From Eubacteriales bacterium (GTDB lineage: Bacteria > Bacillota > Clostridia > Lachnospirales > Lachnospiraceae), in assembly GCA_030524175.1 (NCBI GenBank), contig JAUNHC010000018.1:1-64000 (forward strand): DNA of 64,000 nt, in the 5' to 3' direction. The notes under the pieces are model-generated. The model did no database searches. It was not told the DNA's origin and worked only from the letters and a program-made list of their open reading frames with translations. Positions within the stretch are counted from its first letter, which is position 1; every line of letters begins with the position of its first letter. Below, one piece after another: positions 8,630 to 17,360 of this stretch. The position numbers were made by a program, and so were the translations under genes.

Positions 8630-9817
8630 TTATTTTTTCATCTTTTTTATAAAATCTTCATACAATGGTGACATATTCCTCAGATTCTGCACAATTTCTT
8701 TTAATTTATCCACAGTAAAATCAATATCTTCCTTTGTTGTCTCCTCGCTTAAAGTGAGCCGAAGGGAACCATGTGCGATCTCATGAGGCAGGCCTATGGT
8801 AAGAAGCACATGGGACGGGTCCAGAGAACCGGAGGTACAGGCAGAACCGCTGGAACCGCAGATGCCGTAATTGTCCAGCATAAGCAGCAATGACTCTCCC
8901 TCGATAAACTGAAAGCTCACATTCACATTATTTGGAAGACGCTTCACAGGATCTCCGTTCAGTCTCACATAAGGAATCTCTGTGGTGATACGGCTGATCA
9001 TGTAGTCTCTCAGCTCTTTTTCCTTTTTCGTGCGCTCCTCCATGGTCTCATGGGCTCTCTTTGCAGCAGCACCGTAACCCACAATACCCGGCACATTTTC
9101 AGTACCTGCACGGCGCTTGCGCTCCTGGGCGCCTCCGTGGATGAAGGAACGGTTTTTCACACCTTTTCTTATATACAAAAAGCCGATTCCTTTTGGTCCG
9201 TTGATCTTATGGGCGCTTGAGCTTAACATATCGATGTTGCACTCATCTACATTAACAGGCACCTGACAGAATGCCTGTACGGCATCCGTGTGGAAAAGTA
9301 TCCCGTGCTCTCTGGCAATCATCCCGATCTCCTTGATGGGCTGAATGGAGCCGATTTCATTATTGGCAAACATAATGGATATGAGGATCGTTTCAGGCGT
9401 AATGGCTTTCTCCAGATCTTCCAGACGGATGATCCCATTCTCGTCCACATCAAGATAAGTGATTTTCGCCCCCCGCTGCTTCTCCAGGTAATCACAGGTA
9501 TGAAGGATTGCATGATGCTCGATCTTTGTAGTGATAATATGGTTTCCTTTTGATTTATATGCTTCAAATGCAGCTTTCAAAGCCCAGTTATCAGACTCTG
9601 TCCCGCCGGCGGTAAAATAAATTTCATCTCTTCCTGCCCCCAGAACTTCTGCGATCTGCTCCCTGGCATTTGTAACTGCCTCTTTGCTCTTTCCTGCAAA
9701 ATCATAAACGCTGGAAGGATTCCCGTATAATTCTGAAAAATACGGCAGCATTGCCTCGACTACTTCCGGCGCTGTCTTTGTGGTAGCTGCGTTATCCAGA
9801 TATATCATTTTTCCCAT
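8630..9817 (-). CDS. nifS: Cysteine desulfurase (NifS/IscS family)
   Basis: This PLP enzyme converts cysteine to alanine and delivers persulfide sulfur. The 395-residue protein begins with the family motif YLDNAATT. The PLP lysine is K204 in SSSAHKINGPKG and the persulfide cysteine is C327 in the loop SGSACTSG. That loop is longer than in SufS-type enzymes, which marks a group I (NifS/IscS) desulfurase. AGGAGGA lies just upstream of ATG 9817. The gene is the second of the iscR-nifS-iscU-mnmA operon, 55 bp after the regulator. Confidence 0.95.
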   Translation of the reverse strand: MGKMIYLDNAATTKTAPEVVEAMLPYFSELYGNPSSVYDFAGKSKEAVTNAREQIAEVLGAGRDEIYFTAGGTESDNWALKAAFEAYKSKGNHIITTKIEHHAILHTCDYLEKQRGAKITYLDVDENGIIRLEDLEKAITPETILISIMFANNEIGSIQPIKEIGMIAREHGILFHTDAVQAFCQVPVNVDECNIDMLSSSAHKINGPKGIGFLYIRKGVKNRSFIHGGAQERKRRAGTENVPGIVGYGAAAKRAHETMEERTKKEKELRDYMISRITTEIPYVRLNGDPVKRLPNNVNVSFQFIEGESLLLMLDNYGICGSSGSACTSGSLDPSHVLLTIGLPHEIAHGSLRLTLSEETTKEDIDFTVDKLKEIVQNLRNMSPLYEDFIKKMKK

Positions 9818-9872
9818 TTTCTTGTCCTCCTATAATCAGTAACAGTAACAACTCTTTCCTAAAAATCTGCCC

Positions 9873-10325
9873 TCAGGCCTGCGTGATGTCTCTGCTTTTT
9901 TCATCCTGTATCCTGCGGCTCTCCTCAATGAGCTCACTCAGCATCATGGTATCTACCGCATCCGTAATACTGTCATTGATTCGTTTCCACACGAATTTTG
10001 CCACGCAAAGATCCGAGTCCTGGCAGCCTCCTTCGCTCTCGTTTCCCGGACAAGCTGCTGCGTCCAGGCCGCCTTCCAGCACCCGCAGGATGTCTCCCAC
10101 GGAAATTTCCTCTGCCGGCTTGCCCAGGCGATATCCTCCGCAGGCACCCCGGCTGCTGGTAACAATATTGGCCTTCTTAAGCAAAGCCATCAACTGTTCT
10201 AAATAGCCCACTGAGATACTCTGCCGTCCCGCTATGCTCTGAAGAGAGACTGTTTCCTTTTCGCTGTATAATCCCAAATCGATGAGTGCCCGAAGGCCGT
10301 ATCGTGCTCTTGTTGACAGTTTCAT
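9873..10325 (-). CDS. iscR: Rrf2-family transcriptional regulator, IscR-like
   Basis: This 150-residue winged-helix regulator has an N-terminal DNA-binding domain starting MKLSTRARYG and three cysteines, C92, C101 and C107, in the position of the IscR [2Fe-2S] ligands. It probably senses cluster status and represses its own operon. It is the first gene of the Fe-S operon and is transcribed from a good sigma-A-like promoter (10375-10403), divergently from the SpoVB-like gene. Autoregulation is inferred from the family, not seen directly. Confidence 0.92.
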   Translation of the reverse strand: MKLSTRARYGLRALIDLGLYSEKETVSLQSIAGRQSISVGYLEQLMALLKKANIVTSSRGACGGYRLGKPAEEISVGDILRVLEGGLDAAACPGNESEGGCQDSDLCVAKFVWKRINDSITDAVDTMMLSELIEESRRIQDEKSRDITQA

Positions 10326-10374
10326 TCACTCACCTCTTTTTCAATTCCTAGTGTTTTCCTCGGATTTCATTTTC

Positions 10375-10403
10375 ACTTTACCAGAAACTTACTGTTCTGT
10401 CAA
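10375..10403 (-). promoter_or_regulatory. Promoter of the iscR operon
   Basis: On the minus strand TTGACA (10398-10403), a 17-bp spacer and TAAAGT (10375-10380) precede iscR by about 50 bp. Confidence 0.75.
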
Positions 10404-10449
10404 GGAGGTTTTATGAATATACTGACAAAAAAGGTACAGGTTGTAAATT

Positions 10450-11802
10450 ATGTCGAAAAAGCGTTTTTTAAGGGGGACTCTGATTCTGACCTGCACCGGG
10501 CTTTTAAGCCGGCTCATCGGATTCTTCTATAGGATATTCCTTTCACACTCCATTGGTGCACAGGGCCTTGGCATCTATCAGCTCGTTGTTCCCATCCAGA
10601 CTCTTATCCTCGCCGTCACTACTGCAGGAGTACAGACCGCCATTTCCAGGCTGGCAGCTTCGCGCATCGCACTTGGAAAAGAAAAAGAAGCCAGGGATTA
10701 TTTTTCACTTGGTACTGCATTTGCCGTTGTATTTTCTGTGGCAGCCTCCTGTCTTGTGTACGAAAATGCAGCCTTTTTTGCTGTCCAGATATTAAAGGAA
10801 CCCAGGACACTTTCTCTCATCCGTCTGCTGGCTTTTAGCTTTCCCTTAAGCACCCTGCATTCATGCATCAACAGCTACTATTTCGCCCAAAAACGCACCG
10901 GGCTTCCATCCGGTATCCAGCTCCTTGAACAGATCATACGAGTGGGAACTTGTTATCTTCTTTATCTTATTTTTCTCTCTGAAGGGCGGGAAATAACTCC
11001 TTTGATCGCTATAGGAGGCACCCTGGCAAGTGAAGTGGCCGCTTCACTCGTGTCTGTATTTGCCATCTGTCTTAATTTCCGTAAACATGGATATACGCCT
11101 TTGAAGATCAGCCGCCCGCTGCATGGAATGAAAGACATCTTACATATGTCTCTTCCTCTTTCCCTGAACAGGCTGCTCCTCACACTCCTGGGGAGCATTG
11201 AGGTTGTCCTGATCCCCCAAAGGCTCCGTATGTCAGGACTCAGCTCCGCAGATGCCTTAAGTATCTATGGAGTGTTCACCGGTATGGCCCTGCCGCTTAT
11301 ACTCTTCCCCTCCACAGTGACCAACTCTGCCTCTGTCATGCTGATGCCCTCCATAGCCGAACTGCAGGCCTTGGGATATAAACGGCGCATCAACTATGTC
11401 ATCGGCCATACTGCCCGGTATTGCATGATTCTGGGAGGTGTCTGCGGAGTAGCATTTTTCCTTTTCGGAAAGCCTATGGGGACTTTCATGTTTAAAAGTC
11501 CTACTGCCGGTGTTTATATACAGACCATGTCCTTCATCTGTCCTTTTCTGTATATGAACACCACACTGTCCAGTGTTCTAAACGGTCTTGGCAAGCCCGG
11601 CCTTTGTCTGATCCACAGTGTAGTAGGAATCAGTATCCGAATAGGTTTCGTCCTGTTCGCGATCCCTGTAATGGGAATCCGGGGGTATTTATATGGTATT
11701 CTGCTCAGTGAACTCATACTTACTGTACTGCATGTAACAGCACTTTACCGGTATCTGGGCGACAAAAACGGCAGCAATCCTGTGACAGCTGATAACCGAT
11801 AA
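10450..11802 (+). CDS. spoVB: SpoVB-like polysaccharide/lipid flippase (MVF/MOP superfamily)
   Basis: The 450-residue protein is an integral membrane protein with about 12-14 hydrophobic segments over its whole length. Its N-terminus (MSKKRFLRGTLILT, then GLLSRLIGFFYRIF) matches the SpoVB/MurJ-like pattern of the MOP superfamily. SpoVB is needed for spore cortex peptidoglycan synthesis, probably as a lipid-linked precursor flippase; the exact substrate is not known from sequence. The start at ATG 10450 has only a weak Shine-Dalgarno sequence. A stronger one serves an out-of-frame ATG at 10413 (see findings). Transcription is divergent from iscR. Confidence 0.8.
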   Translation: MSKKRFLRGTLILTCTGLLSRLIGFFYRIFLSHSIGAQGLGIYQLVVPIQTLILAVTTAGVQTAISRLAASRIALGKEKEARDYFSLGTAFAVVFSVAASCLVYENAAFFAVQILKEPRTLSLIRLLAFSFPLSTLHSCINSYYFAQKRTGLPSGIQLLEQIIRVGTCYLLYLIFLSEGREITPLIAIGGTLASEVAASLVSVFAICLNFRKHGYTPLKISRPLHGMKDILHMSLPLSLNRLLLTLLGSIEVVLIPQRLRMSGLSSADALSIYGVFTGMALPLILFPSTVTNSASVMLMPSIAELQALGYKRRINYVIGHTARYCMILGGVCGVAFFLFGKPMGTFMFKSPTAGVYIQTMSFICPFLYMNTTLSSVLNGLGKPGLCLIHSVVGISIRIGFVLFAIPVMGIRGYLYGILLSELILTVLHVTALYRYLGDKNGSNPVTADNR

Positions 11803-11839
11803 TTCCCGGTGCAAACAATAAAAAAGGAACCCAAAACAC

Positions 11840-11868
11840 TTGTTTGGCCGCTGTCTGCGTGGTACAAT
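11840..11868 (+). promoter_or_regulatory. Promoter of the Imm5-like gene
   Basis: TTGTTT (11840-11845), a 17-bp spacer and TACAAT (11863-11868) lie about 40 bp before the start codon. Confidence 0.6.
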
Positions 11869-11906
11869 CTATCTGATATGTAAATTCCGGTCAAAGGAGA
11901 AGGATG

Positions 11907-12434
11907 ATGCCCAAATTAAGAAAAATGCTTGGCAGTGCGGATTCTCAGGAGTGCATTTCCCTCTTGCGTCTGATGGAAACACAGAATAAAACAACTCTGG
12001 CTGCCTGGGCTGTTGACTTTGCAAAAAACAATTATCTGAAAATCTATGAAAATGAATGTCCCGGAGATACACGGCTTACCCATACGGTAACAGCCTGTGA
12101 AGAATGTATCAAGGGCAGCCGCAAACTGACTGAAATAAAGCCCCTGCTGAAAGCTTCCGTACAGCTTGCCCGTGAAGCTGCTGATAACCCTACAGCTCAG
12201 GCTGCTGCCCGGGCAGTCTCCACTGCCTGCTCTGCCCTCCAGACGCCTACAAACGCACTGGGCTTTCTGTTTTACGGTGCAGCCGCGTCAGCATACAGCC
12301 AGGCCGGGCTTGCGGCAGAGACGGAGGTTTATGAACATATAGCCTGTGAAGAGTTTAAAAAGGCTCTGCAGGCATTACAGCAGGCTGCTGTTGCTGATGA
12401 ACCCAATCCTGTGAAAATCAAGTGGAATTGCTGA
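11907..12434 (+). CDS. Imm5-like putative immunity protein (orphan)
   Basis: The 175-residue, all-helical, soluble protein resembles the Imm5 group of putative immunity proteins. The N-terminal part (LRLMETQNKTTLAAW), the AAARAVSTA helix and the PTNALGFLFYGAAA segment fit that group as I remember it. Members are thought to neutralise polymorphic toxins, but many, like this one, stand alone and have no shown partner. No toxin-like gene lies within the window on either side. Two adjacent ATGs (11904, 11907) are possible; the second has the better 7-nt spacing from AGGAGA. It has its own promoter and lies between the flippase and DAHP synthase. Assignment is from family memory only. Confidence 0.6.
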   Translation: MPKLRKMLGSADSQECISLLRLMETQNKTTLAAWAVDFAKNNYLKIYENECPGDTRLTHTVTACEECIKGSRKLTEIKPLLKASVQLAREAADNPTAQAAARAVSTACSALQTPTNALGFLFYGAAASAYSQAGLAAETEVYEHIACEEFKKALQALQQAAVADEPNPVKIKWNC

Positions 12435-12483
12435 ATGTGTTTCACTTTACCACTGCAAGCAATTACATCGTGACAATTTCCTA

Positions 12484-12512
12484 TCGACAATTCCCAAAGA
12501 ATGGTTTATAAT
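12484..12512 (+). promoter_or_regulatory. Promoter of the DAHP synthase gene
   Basis: TCGACA (12484-12489), a 17-bp spacer and a perfect TATAAT (12507-12512) lie about 45 bp before the start. Confidence 0.75.
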
Positions 12513-12555
12513 AAGTCCCGGAAAACAAAGGGAAAATACAGAAGGAGATAAAAAT

Positions 12556-13584
12556 ATGGGATTCGAATTCATAAAAAAATTACCTACACCTGAGGAAATC
12601 CGCAACCAATATCCCATTGATGCAGGCATTCAGGCCCTGAAGAAAAAGCGTGACCAGGAAATCCGTGATGTCTTTACAGGAAAAACTGATAAATTCCTTG
12701 CAATAATAGGGCCATGCTCCGCGGATAACGAAGATGCATTATGTGATTATGTCCTGAGACTCCGTGAGGTTCAGGAAAAAATTGCTGATAAAGTATTGAT
12801 TATTCCAAGAGTTTATACAAATAAGCCAAGAACTACAGGCGAAGGCTATAAGGGTATGGTCCATCAGCCGGACCCTGAGAAAAAACCGGACATGCTCGCC
12901 GGACTTATCGCAATCCGGAAAATGCATATACGTGCCATCCAGGAAAGCGGGTTCACCTGCGCAGATGAGATGCTCTATCCTGAGAACTGGCGTTATCTGT
13001 CTGATCTCTTGTCTTACGTGGCAGTAGGTGCACGTTCCGTGGAAGACCAGCAGCACCGTCTGACTGTCAGCGGCATGGATGTGCCTGCGGGAATGAAGAA
13101 CCCCACCAGCGGTGACTTCAGCGTTATGCTTAATTCTGTTGTGGCTGCCCAGGGCGCCCACAGCTTTATCTACAGAAGCTGGGAGGTTGAAACTACAGGA
13201 AACGAACTGGCACATACCATCCTCCGCGGAGCAGTAAATAAGCATGGAGAAGCAATCCCCAATTACCATTATGAGGATCTGCAGCTTCTTTTGGAGAAAT
13301 ACCAGGAGAAGAATCTGAAAAACCCGGCTGTGATCGTTGACACCAATCATTCCAATTCCAACAAGCAGTATGAACAGCAGATACGGATTGCCAAAGAGGT
13401 ACTTCACAGCCGTACTGTAAATCCTGAACTTCACAAGCTGGTAAAGGGACTGATGATTGAAAGCTACATTGAACCGGGAAGCCAGAAAATCGGCTGCAAT
13501 ATATATGGAAAATCCATCACAGACCCATGTCTTGGCTGGGATGACACTGAAAAATTGTTATACACCATCGCAGAAATGTGCTGA
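12556..13584 (+). CDS. aroF: 3-deoxy-7-phosphoheptulonate (DAHP) synthase, AroF/G/H type
   Basis: The enzyme condenses phosphoenolpyruvate and erythrose 4-phosphate, the first step of the shikimate pathway. The 342-residue length and motifs fit the type I-alpha group of E. coli AroF/AroG/AroH: GPCS (PEP site), KPRTT, GARS, KNPTSG and DTNHSNS, and the conserved ESYIEPG near the C-terminus. The N-terminal extension before the barrel is the usual site of aromatic amino acid feedback binding, but which amino acid controls it is not readable here. ATG 12556 has an excellent AGAAGGAGA. The gene has its own promoter and ends in a shared hairpin with the convergent recombinase gene. Confidence 0.94.
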   Translation: MGFEFIKKLPTPEEIRNQYPIDAGIQALKKKRDQEIRDVFTGKTDKFLAIIGPCSADNEDALCDYVLRLREVQEKIADKVLIIPRVYTNKPRTTGEGYKGMVHQPDPEKKPDMLAGLIAIRKMHIRAIQESGFTCADEMLYPENWRYLSDLLSYVAVGARSVEDQQHRLTVSGMDVPAGMKNPTSGDFSVMLNSVVAAQGAHSFIYRSWEVETTGNELAHTILRGAVNKHGEAIPNYHYEDLQLLLEKYQEKNLKNPAVIVDTNHSNSNKQYEQQIRIAKEVLHSRTVNPELHKLVKGLMIESYIEPGSQKIGCNIYGKSITDPCLGWDDTEKLLYTIAEMC

Positions 13585-13606
13585 TCATAAACAATGCTGT
13601 AAAAGA

Positions 13607-13650
13607 AGCCGGTATCCTGTACTGTTATCCACAGTTACAGCATACCGGCT
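13607..13650. terminator. Hairpin between convergent aroF and the tyrosine recombinase gene
   Basis: An 18-bp imperfect stem (13607-13624 with 13632-13650) surrounds a short loop. T tracts on both sides are weak, but the place between two convergent stops fits a bidirectional terminator. Confidence 0.65.
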
Positions 13651-13667
13651 CTCCATATAGCTATCTT

Positions 13668-14552
13668 CTAATGACGGGGATGGGCTTTCATATACACATC
13701 CCTCATTTTATTCATATTCATGCCTAGATAAACCTGGGTGGTAGAAATGTCTGAATGTCCAAGCATCTCCTGTACGCTCTTGATATCCGCTCCATTCTGC
13801 AGCATATGCACAGCAAAAGAATGCCTGAGCGTATGAGGAGTGATATCTCTCTTGATCCCTGCATCGTCTGCGTAGCCCTTGAGAACCTTCCAGAATCCCT
13901 GGCGGCTCATGGCCTTACCTGCACAATTAGTGAAAAGTGCCGTCTCATTCTCATCCTTCACGAAAGCGGATCTCCCAAGCTCAATATAGCGAATCAACGC
14001 CTTCCTGCTCACGTTGCCAATAGGAATGATCCGTTCCTTGCCATTATCGTGACAGGTGACATATCCGAACTGAAGATTTAAGTCCGTCGTCTTCAGATGG
14101 ATAAGCTCGCTCACACGCATTCCGGTAGCATAGAGAAGCTCAAGCATTGCCGTATCCCGGATACCCTTAGGTGCATCCTGATCCGGCTGTTTTAACAGTC
14201 TGTCCACTTCCTCTACAGACAGGATCTCCGGTGCCTTCTTCTCAACCTTAGGAGGCTTAAGACTGCCGGAAGGATCTCTCTGTATTCTACCCTCTTTAGC
14301 CAGAAACTGAAATAAAGCCCGGATAGATGCCACGCTCCTGGAAATAGTGGAGGAAGCAAAATTCTCCCGCTCCATATAATTGAGATAACTCTCCAAATCT
14401 AATTCTCTTACATCTTTCGTGTCTCTGATACCCCGGTCACTTAAAAATGCGGCCATCTTCTTCAAATCTCTCTGATAAGATACTTCCGTATTATTCGAGG
14501 TTTTCTTCGTGTTATGCAAATATGCAATAAATTCTCGTATGTCTCTCTCCAT
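13668..14552 (-). CDS. xerD: Tyrosine site-specific recombinase, XerC/XerD type
   Basis: The 294-residue protein has the length of Xer recombinases: an N-terminal SAM-like core-binding domain (1-90) and a C-terminal catalytic domain. Catalytic residues seen are R146 (ATGMRVSEL), K172, H240 and R243 (PHTLRH), H266 (GHSDISTT) and the nucleophile Y275 (QVYLG). Xer proteins resolve chromosome dimers at dif during division. There is no phage or transposon context here, and the gene sits near rny, recA and spoIIM, so a housekeeping role is likely. XerC and XerD cannot be told apart from this sequence alone. Confidence 0.88.
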   Translation of the reverse strand: MERDIREFIAYLHNTKKTSNNTEVSYQRDLKKMAAFLSDRGIRDTKDVRELDLESYLNYMERENFASSTISRSVASIRALFQFLAKEGRIQRDPSGSLKPPKVEKKAPEILSVEEVDRLLKQPDQDAPKGIRDTAMLELLYATGMRVSELIHLKTTDLNLQFGYVTCHDNGKERIIPIGNVSRKALIRYIELGRSAFVKDENETALFTNCAGKAMSRQGFWKVLKGYADDAGIKRDITPHTLRHSFAVHMLQNGADIKSVQEMLGHSDISTTQVYLGMNMNKMRDVYMKAHPRH

Positions 14553-14648
14553 TGACCTTACTTCCTGCTTCTATATATTGTAGAAGTAACTTATCCTTCA
14601 AAAATTGTCACTGCTCACTCCGTGACCAGCACCCAAAAATGTAACTGT

Positions 14649-14677
14649 ATTATACTTTGAATTTGACATAAAATCAA
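14649..14677 (-). promoter_or_regulatory. Promoter of the Xer recombinase gene
   Basis: On the minus strand TTGATT (14672-14677), a 17-bp spacer and TATAAT (14649-14654) lie about 100 bp upstream of the start. The -35 lies in an inverted repeat, ATTTGA-N7-TCAAAT (14661-14679). Confidence 0.65.
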
Positions 14678-14716
14678 ATGCTTTTTTCACCACAATCCCT
14701 TGTAAAATGCGGGGTT

Positions 14717-14742
14717 TTCGACTAAAAGCACCAAATGTCGAA
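14717..14742. promoter_or_regulatory. Two inverted Spo0A-box-like sequences
   Basis: TGTCGAAAA starts at 14736 on plus and an exact TGTCGAA core is 14736-14742. A near copy TAGTCGAA is on the minus strand at 14717-14724. They lie between spoIIM and the recombinase gene, about 40-65 bp upstream of its -35. Confidence 0.4.
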
Positions 14743-14784
14743 AATTTTATGGCAACCTCTACTATATCTGGTATAAAAAATATT

Positions 14785-15387
14785 TTAAAATATTTTCAGT
14801 GCTCCAAAAATCTTTTCTACGATCCAGGGATTACAATAACTTTCCAGAACAATCCCCCCGAAATAGAGAACCGCGGCAACACATGCCCTGGTGCCGTAGC
14901 GGTAGGCTTTCTGAGGAAAAATCCCATGATTCCTCCAGATATCAAGTGACTGTTGATACACCAGCGCCATGAAAAAGAAGGACACAGGGATATAAACCAA
15001 ATATTGAGGGAACAGAAGCCCCAGTCCCACTGCCCCTCCGGCCAGTCCGAACTGAAGGATAGACATGGTAAGCATGGCTCCGATCTCCACTCCCAGTATA
15101 ATAACACCCAGCACAGCCAGCGGAACACCGAATACAGAAACTCCGCACAGTATGCACAAAAGAAAATAGCTGCCTCTCATCCGCAGAACTTCGAAGAAAT
15201 ATTCCTTTCCCGAAACACTGCTGTGCGCAAATGCCCCCAACAAATAGACGGAAGCCATTGTCTTCTGCTGCCACTGAAGCTTCCAGGCGATGTTAGGAAG
15301 CAGTGAACCTATGAGAAAACCGCACAGGAAAAGAATACCTGCCGGAAACTCACCTTTTCTTTTAAATCTCAATCTTCTTTTTTCCAT
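14785..15387 (-). CDS. spoIIM: Stage II sporulation protein M
   Basis: SpoIIM is a membrane subunit of the SpoIID-SpoIIM-SpoIIP machine that drives engulfment of the forespore. The 200-residue product has about five hydrophobic segments in the DUF95/SpoIIM pattern, including a Gly-rich helix around LGVEIGAMLTM and a following GLAGGAVGLGLL stretch. I chose ATG 15387 (MEKRRLRFKRKGEF) because GGGTGA lies in front of it; the frame stays open 10 codons further up. It is a single gene here, between the Xer recombinase and rny. Compartment-specific promoters could not be recognised with confidence. Confidence 0.88.
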   Translation of the reverse strand: MEKRRLRFKRKGEFPAGILFLCGFLIGSLLPNIAWKLQWQQKTMASVYLLGAFAHSSVSGKEYFFEVLRMRGSYFLLCILCGVSVFGVPLAVLGVIILGVEIGAMLTMSILQFGLAGGAVGLGLLFPQYLVYIPVSFFFMALVYQQSLDIWRNHGIFPQKAYRYGTRACVAAVLYFGGIVLESYCNPWIVEKIFGALKIF

Positions 15388-15521
15388 TTCTTCACCCTGT
15401 ACCAGTCTACGAAACAAGGATTGAAATTATGCCAAGAAGCAATTCCTCTGAGTCAAACTTATAGCTCTCCTCATATACAAAAACATAGGACAGTGTAAAA
15501 TAAAATATCAACACAAAAACA

Positions 15522-15568
15522 AAGCCCCGGAAATGTATTACTCATTTGAATAATACATCTCCAGGGCT
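15522..15568 (-). terminator. Terminator of rny
   Basis: A strong imperfect stem of about 20 bp (15533-15553 with 15548-15568 arms, core ATGTATTA/TAATACAT) is followed on the minus strand by a T-rich tract (15522-15532). Confidence 0.85.
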
Positions 15569-15597
15569 GCTATTTAATAAGAGTTTGTCGTGAGAGT

Positions 15598-17157
15598 TTA
15601 CTTCGCGTAATCAACCGCTCTGCTCTCTCTTATGACATTGACCTTGATCTGACCAGGATATTCTAATTCTGCCTCAATCTGTTTTGCTATATCTCTTGCC
15701 AGAAGAACCATATCCGCATCGCTGACATGATCCGGAACTACCATTACACGGATTTCCCTGCCCGCCTGAATGGCAAATGACTTGTCCACACCTTTGAATT
15801 CGTTAGTAATATCCTCCAACTGTTTCAAACGATTGGTGTAAGTCTCCAGAGTTTCTCGTCTTGCACCCGGCCTTGCTGCTGATATAGCATCTGCGGCCTG
15901 TACAATACATGCAACCAATGTCTCCGGCTCCACATCGCCGTGATGTGATGCCACTGCATTAATTACAGTTGCGGACTCCTTGTACTTCCTGCAAAGGTCC
16001 ACACCTATCTGGATATGGGAACCTTCTACTTCGTGGTCAATAGATTTACCTATGTCATGAAGAAGTCCGGCACGTTTTGCAATACGCACATCCACACCGA
16101 TTTCTCCAGCCAGAAGACCTGACAGCTGTGCCACTTCAATAGAATGCTTTAATGCATTCTGTCCGTAGCTTGAACGGAATTTCATTCTTCCCAGAAGTTT
16201 CAATAACTCCGGATGGATTCCATGGACGCCAACGTCCATAGCTGCTGTCTCACCTTCTTCGCGGATCTGTGACTCAACTTCTTTCTGGGCTTTCTCAACC
16301 ATCTCTTCGATTCTGGCAGGATGAATTCTGCCGTCCACGATCAATTTCTCAAGTGCCACTCTGGCAACTTCCCTGCGGATCGGATCAAACGCTGACAGAA
16401 CCACCGCTTCCGGTGTATCATCGATGATCAGATCGACACCTGTCATAGTCTCCAGCGTACGGATATTACGTCCTTCACGCCCGATAATCCTGCCCTTCAT
16501 CTCGTCACTTGGAAGCTGCACCACAGAAATCGTAGCCTCAGACACATGGTCAACCGCACATTTCTGAATGGCACTTACCACATATTCCTTAGCTTTCTTA
16601 CCGGCTTCATCCTTTGCCCTGCTCTCCAATTCCTTGTAAAGTCTGGCAACATCCACTTTGACATCATCTTCCACGGATTTGAGCAACTCTTCTTTTGCCT
16701 GTTCGGAGGTCAGACCGGAAACACGTTCCAGTTCCTGTACTCCTTTCAGCTCAAGTTCTTCCACTCTTTTTTCCTTTTTCTGTAAATCAACAATTCTCGC
16801 TGCACATTCAGCCTCACGCTTTTCCACTGCATCTGCTTTCTTGTCTACAGATTCCTCTTTCGATAAGACACGCTTTTCGTATTTCTGCAGTTCGTTTCTT
16901 CGTTCCTTGGTTTCTTTCTCCAATTCATTCTTTGTACGGAGAGATTCTTCCTTTACTTCCAATAAAGCTTCCCGTTTTTTAGTTTCAGCTGTTTTCAGAG
17001 CTTCATCTATTATGCTTCTTGCTTTCTCTTCTGCTGTTCCGACAATTTCAGCATCTTTTTTTACTTTATTGTCCACAGCAATTTTGCAAGTAATAGGAAC
17101 CGCAATAAGTAGCGCGACTACCACAGCGACAATCGCAACAATAATTGTGCTTGTCAC
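15598..17157 (-). CDS. rny: Ribonuclease Y
   Basis: RNase Y is the membrane-anchored endoribonuclease that starts mRNA turnover in many Firmicutes. The 519-residue product has an N-terminal membrane helix (about 4-24), a long charged coiled coil (about 30-190), a KH RNA-binding domain with [12 protein letters not shown], and an HD catalytic domain with [12 protein letters not shown]. The start is GTG 17157, with AAGGAGG seven bases upstream. A good promoter lies at 17205-17233 and a terminator directly follows. Gene length and domain order are as in B. subtilis. Confidence 0.97.
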   Translation of the reverse strand: MTSTIIVAIVAVVVALLIAVPITCKIAVDNKVKKDAEIVGTAEEKARSIIDEALKTAETKKREALLEVKEESLRTKNELEKETKERRNELQKYEKRVLSKEESVDKKADAVEKREAECAARIVDLQKKEKRVEELELKGVQELERVSGLTSEQAKEELLKSVEDDVKVDVARLYKELESRAKDEAGKKAKEYVVSAIQKCAVDHVSEATISVVQLPSDEMKGRIIGREGRNIRTLETMTGVDLIIDDTPEAVVLSAFDPIRREVARVALEKLIVDGRIHPARIEEMVEKAQKEVESQIREEGETAAMDVGVHGIHPELLKLLGRMKFRSSYGQNALKHSIEVAQLSGLLAGEIGVDVRIAKRAGLLHDIGKSIDHEVEGSHIQIGVDLCRKYKESATVINAVASHHGDVEPETLVACIVQAADAISAARPGARRETLETYTNRLKQLEDITNEFKGVDKSFAIQAGREIRVMVVPDHVSDADMVLLARDIAKQIEAELEYPGQIKVNVIRESRAVDYAK

Positions 17158-17204
17158 AGGAGCACCTCCTTATTTAGTTTTCATTGTACAAATACAACAA
17201 TATA

Positions 17205-17233
17205 AGTTTAGCTGTTTTTGATACTTATGTCAA
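17205..17233 (-). promoter_or_regulatory. Promoter of rny
   Basis: On the minus strand TTGACA (17228-17233), a 17-bp spacer and TAAACT (17205-17210) lie about 50 bp upstream of the GTG start. Confidence 0.75.
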
Positions 17234-17360
17234 GTTTTTCTAATGAATTGTTTCAAGAATTTTCACAAATAGTTACGGTAGACTCCGTGACCAATAACCT
17301 CAAAATCATCATCATGCACTCCCTAATCGGCAACATACTCCGCCGTGCCGGAAAGATAAA

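Noticed and set aside
13668-14552. Xer recombinase as an integrase of an integrated element
   Set aside because: No attachment-site repeats or element genes on either side; length and motifs fit housekeeping Xer.
14661-14679. ATTTGA-N7-TCAAAT as a FabT-like site at the xerD promoter
   Set aside because: Half-site spacing (7) differs from the two fatty acid sites (5) and the gene is unrelated.
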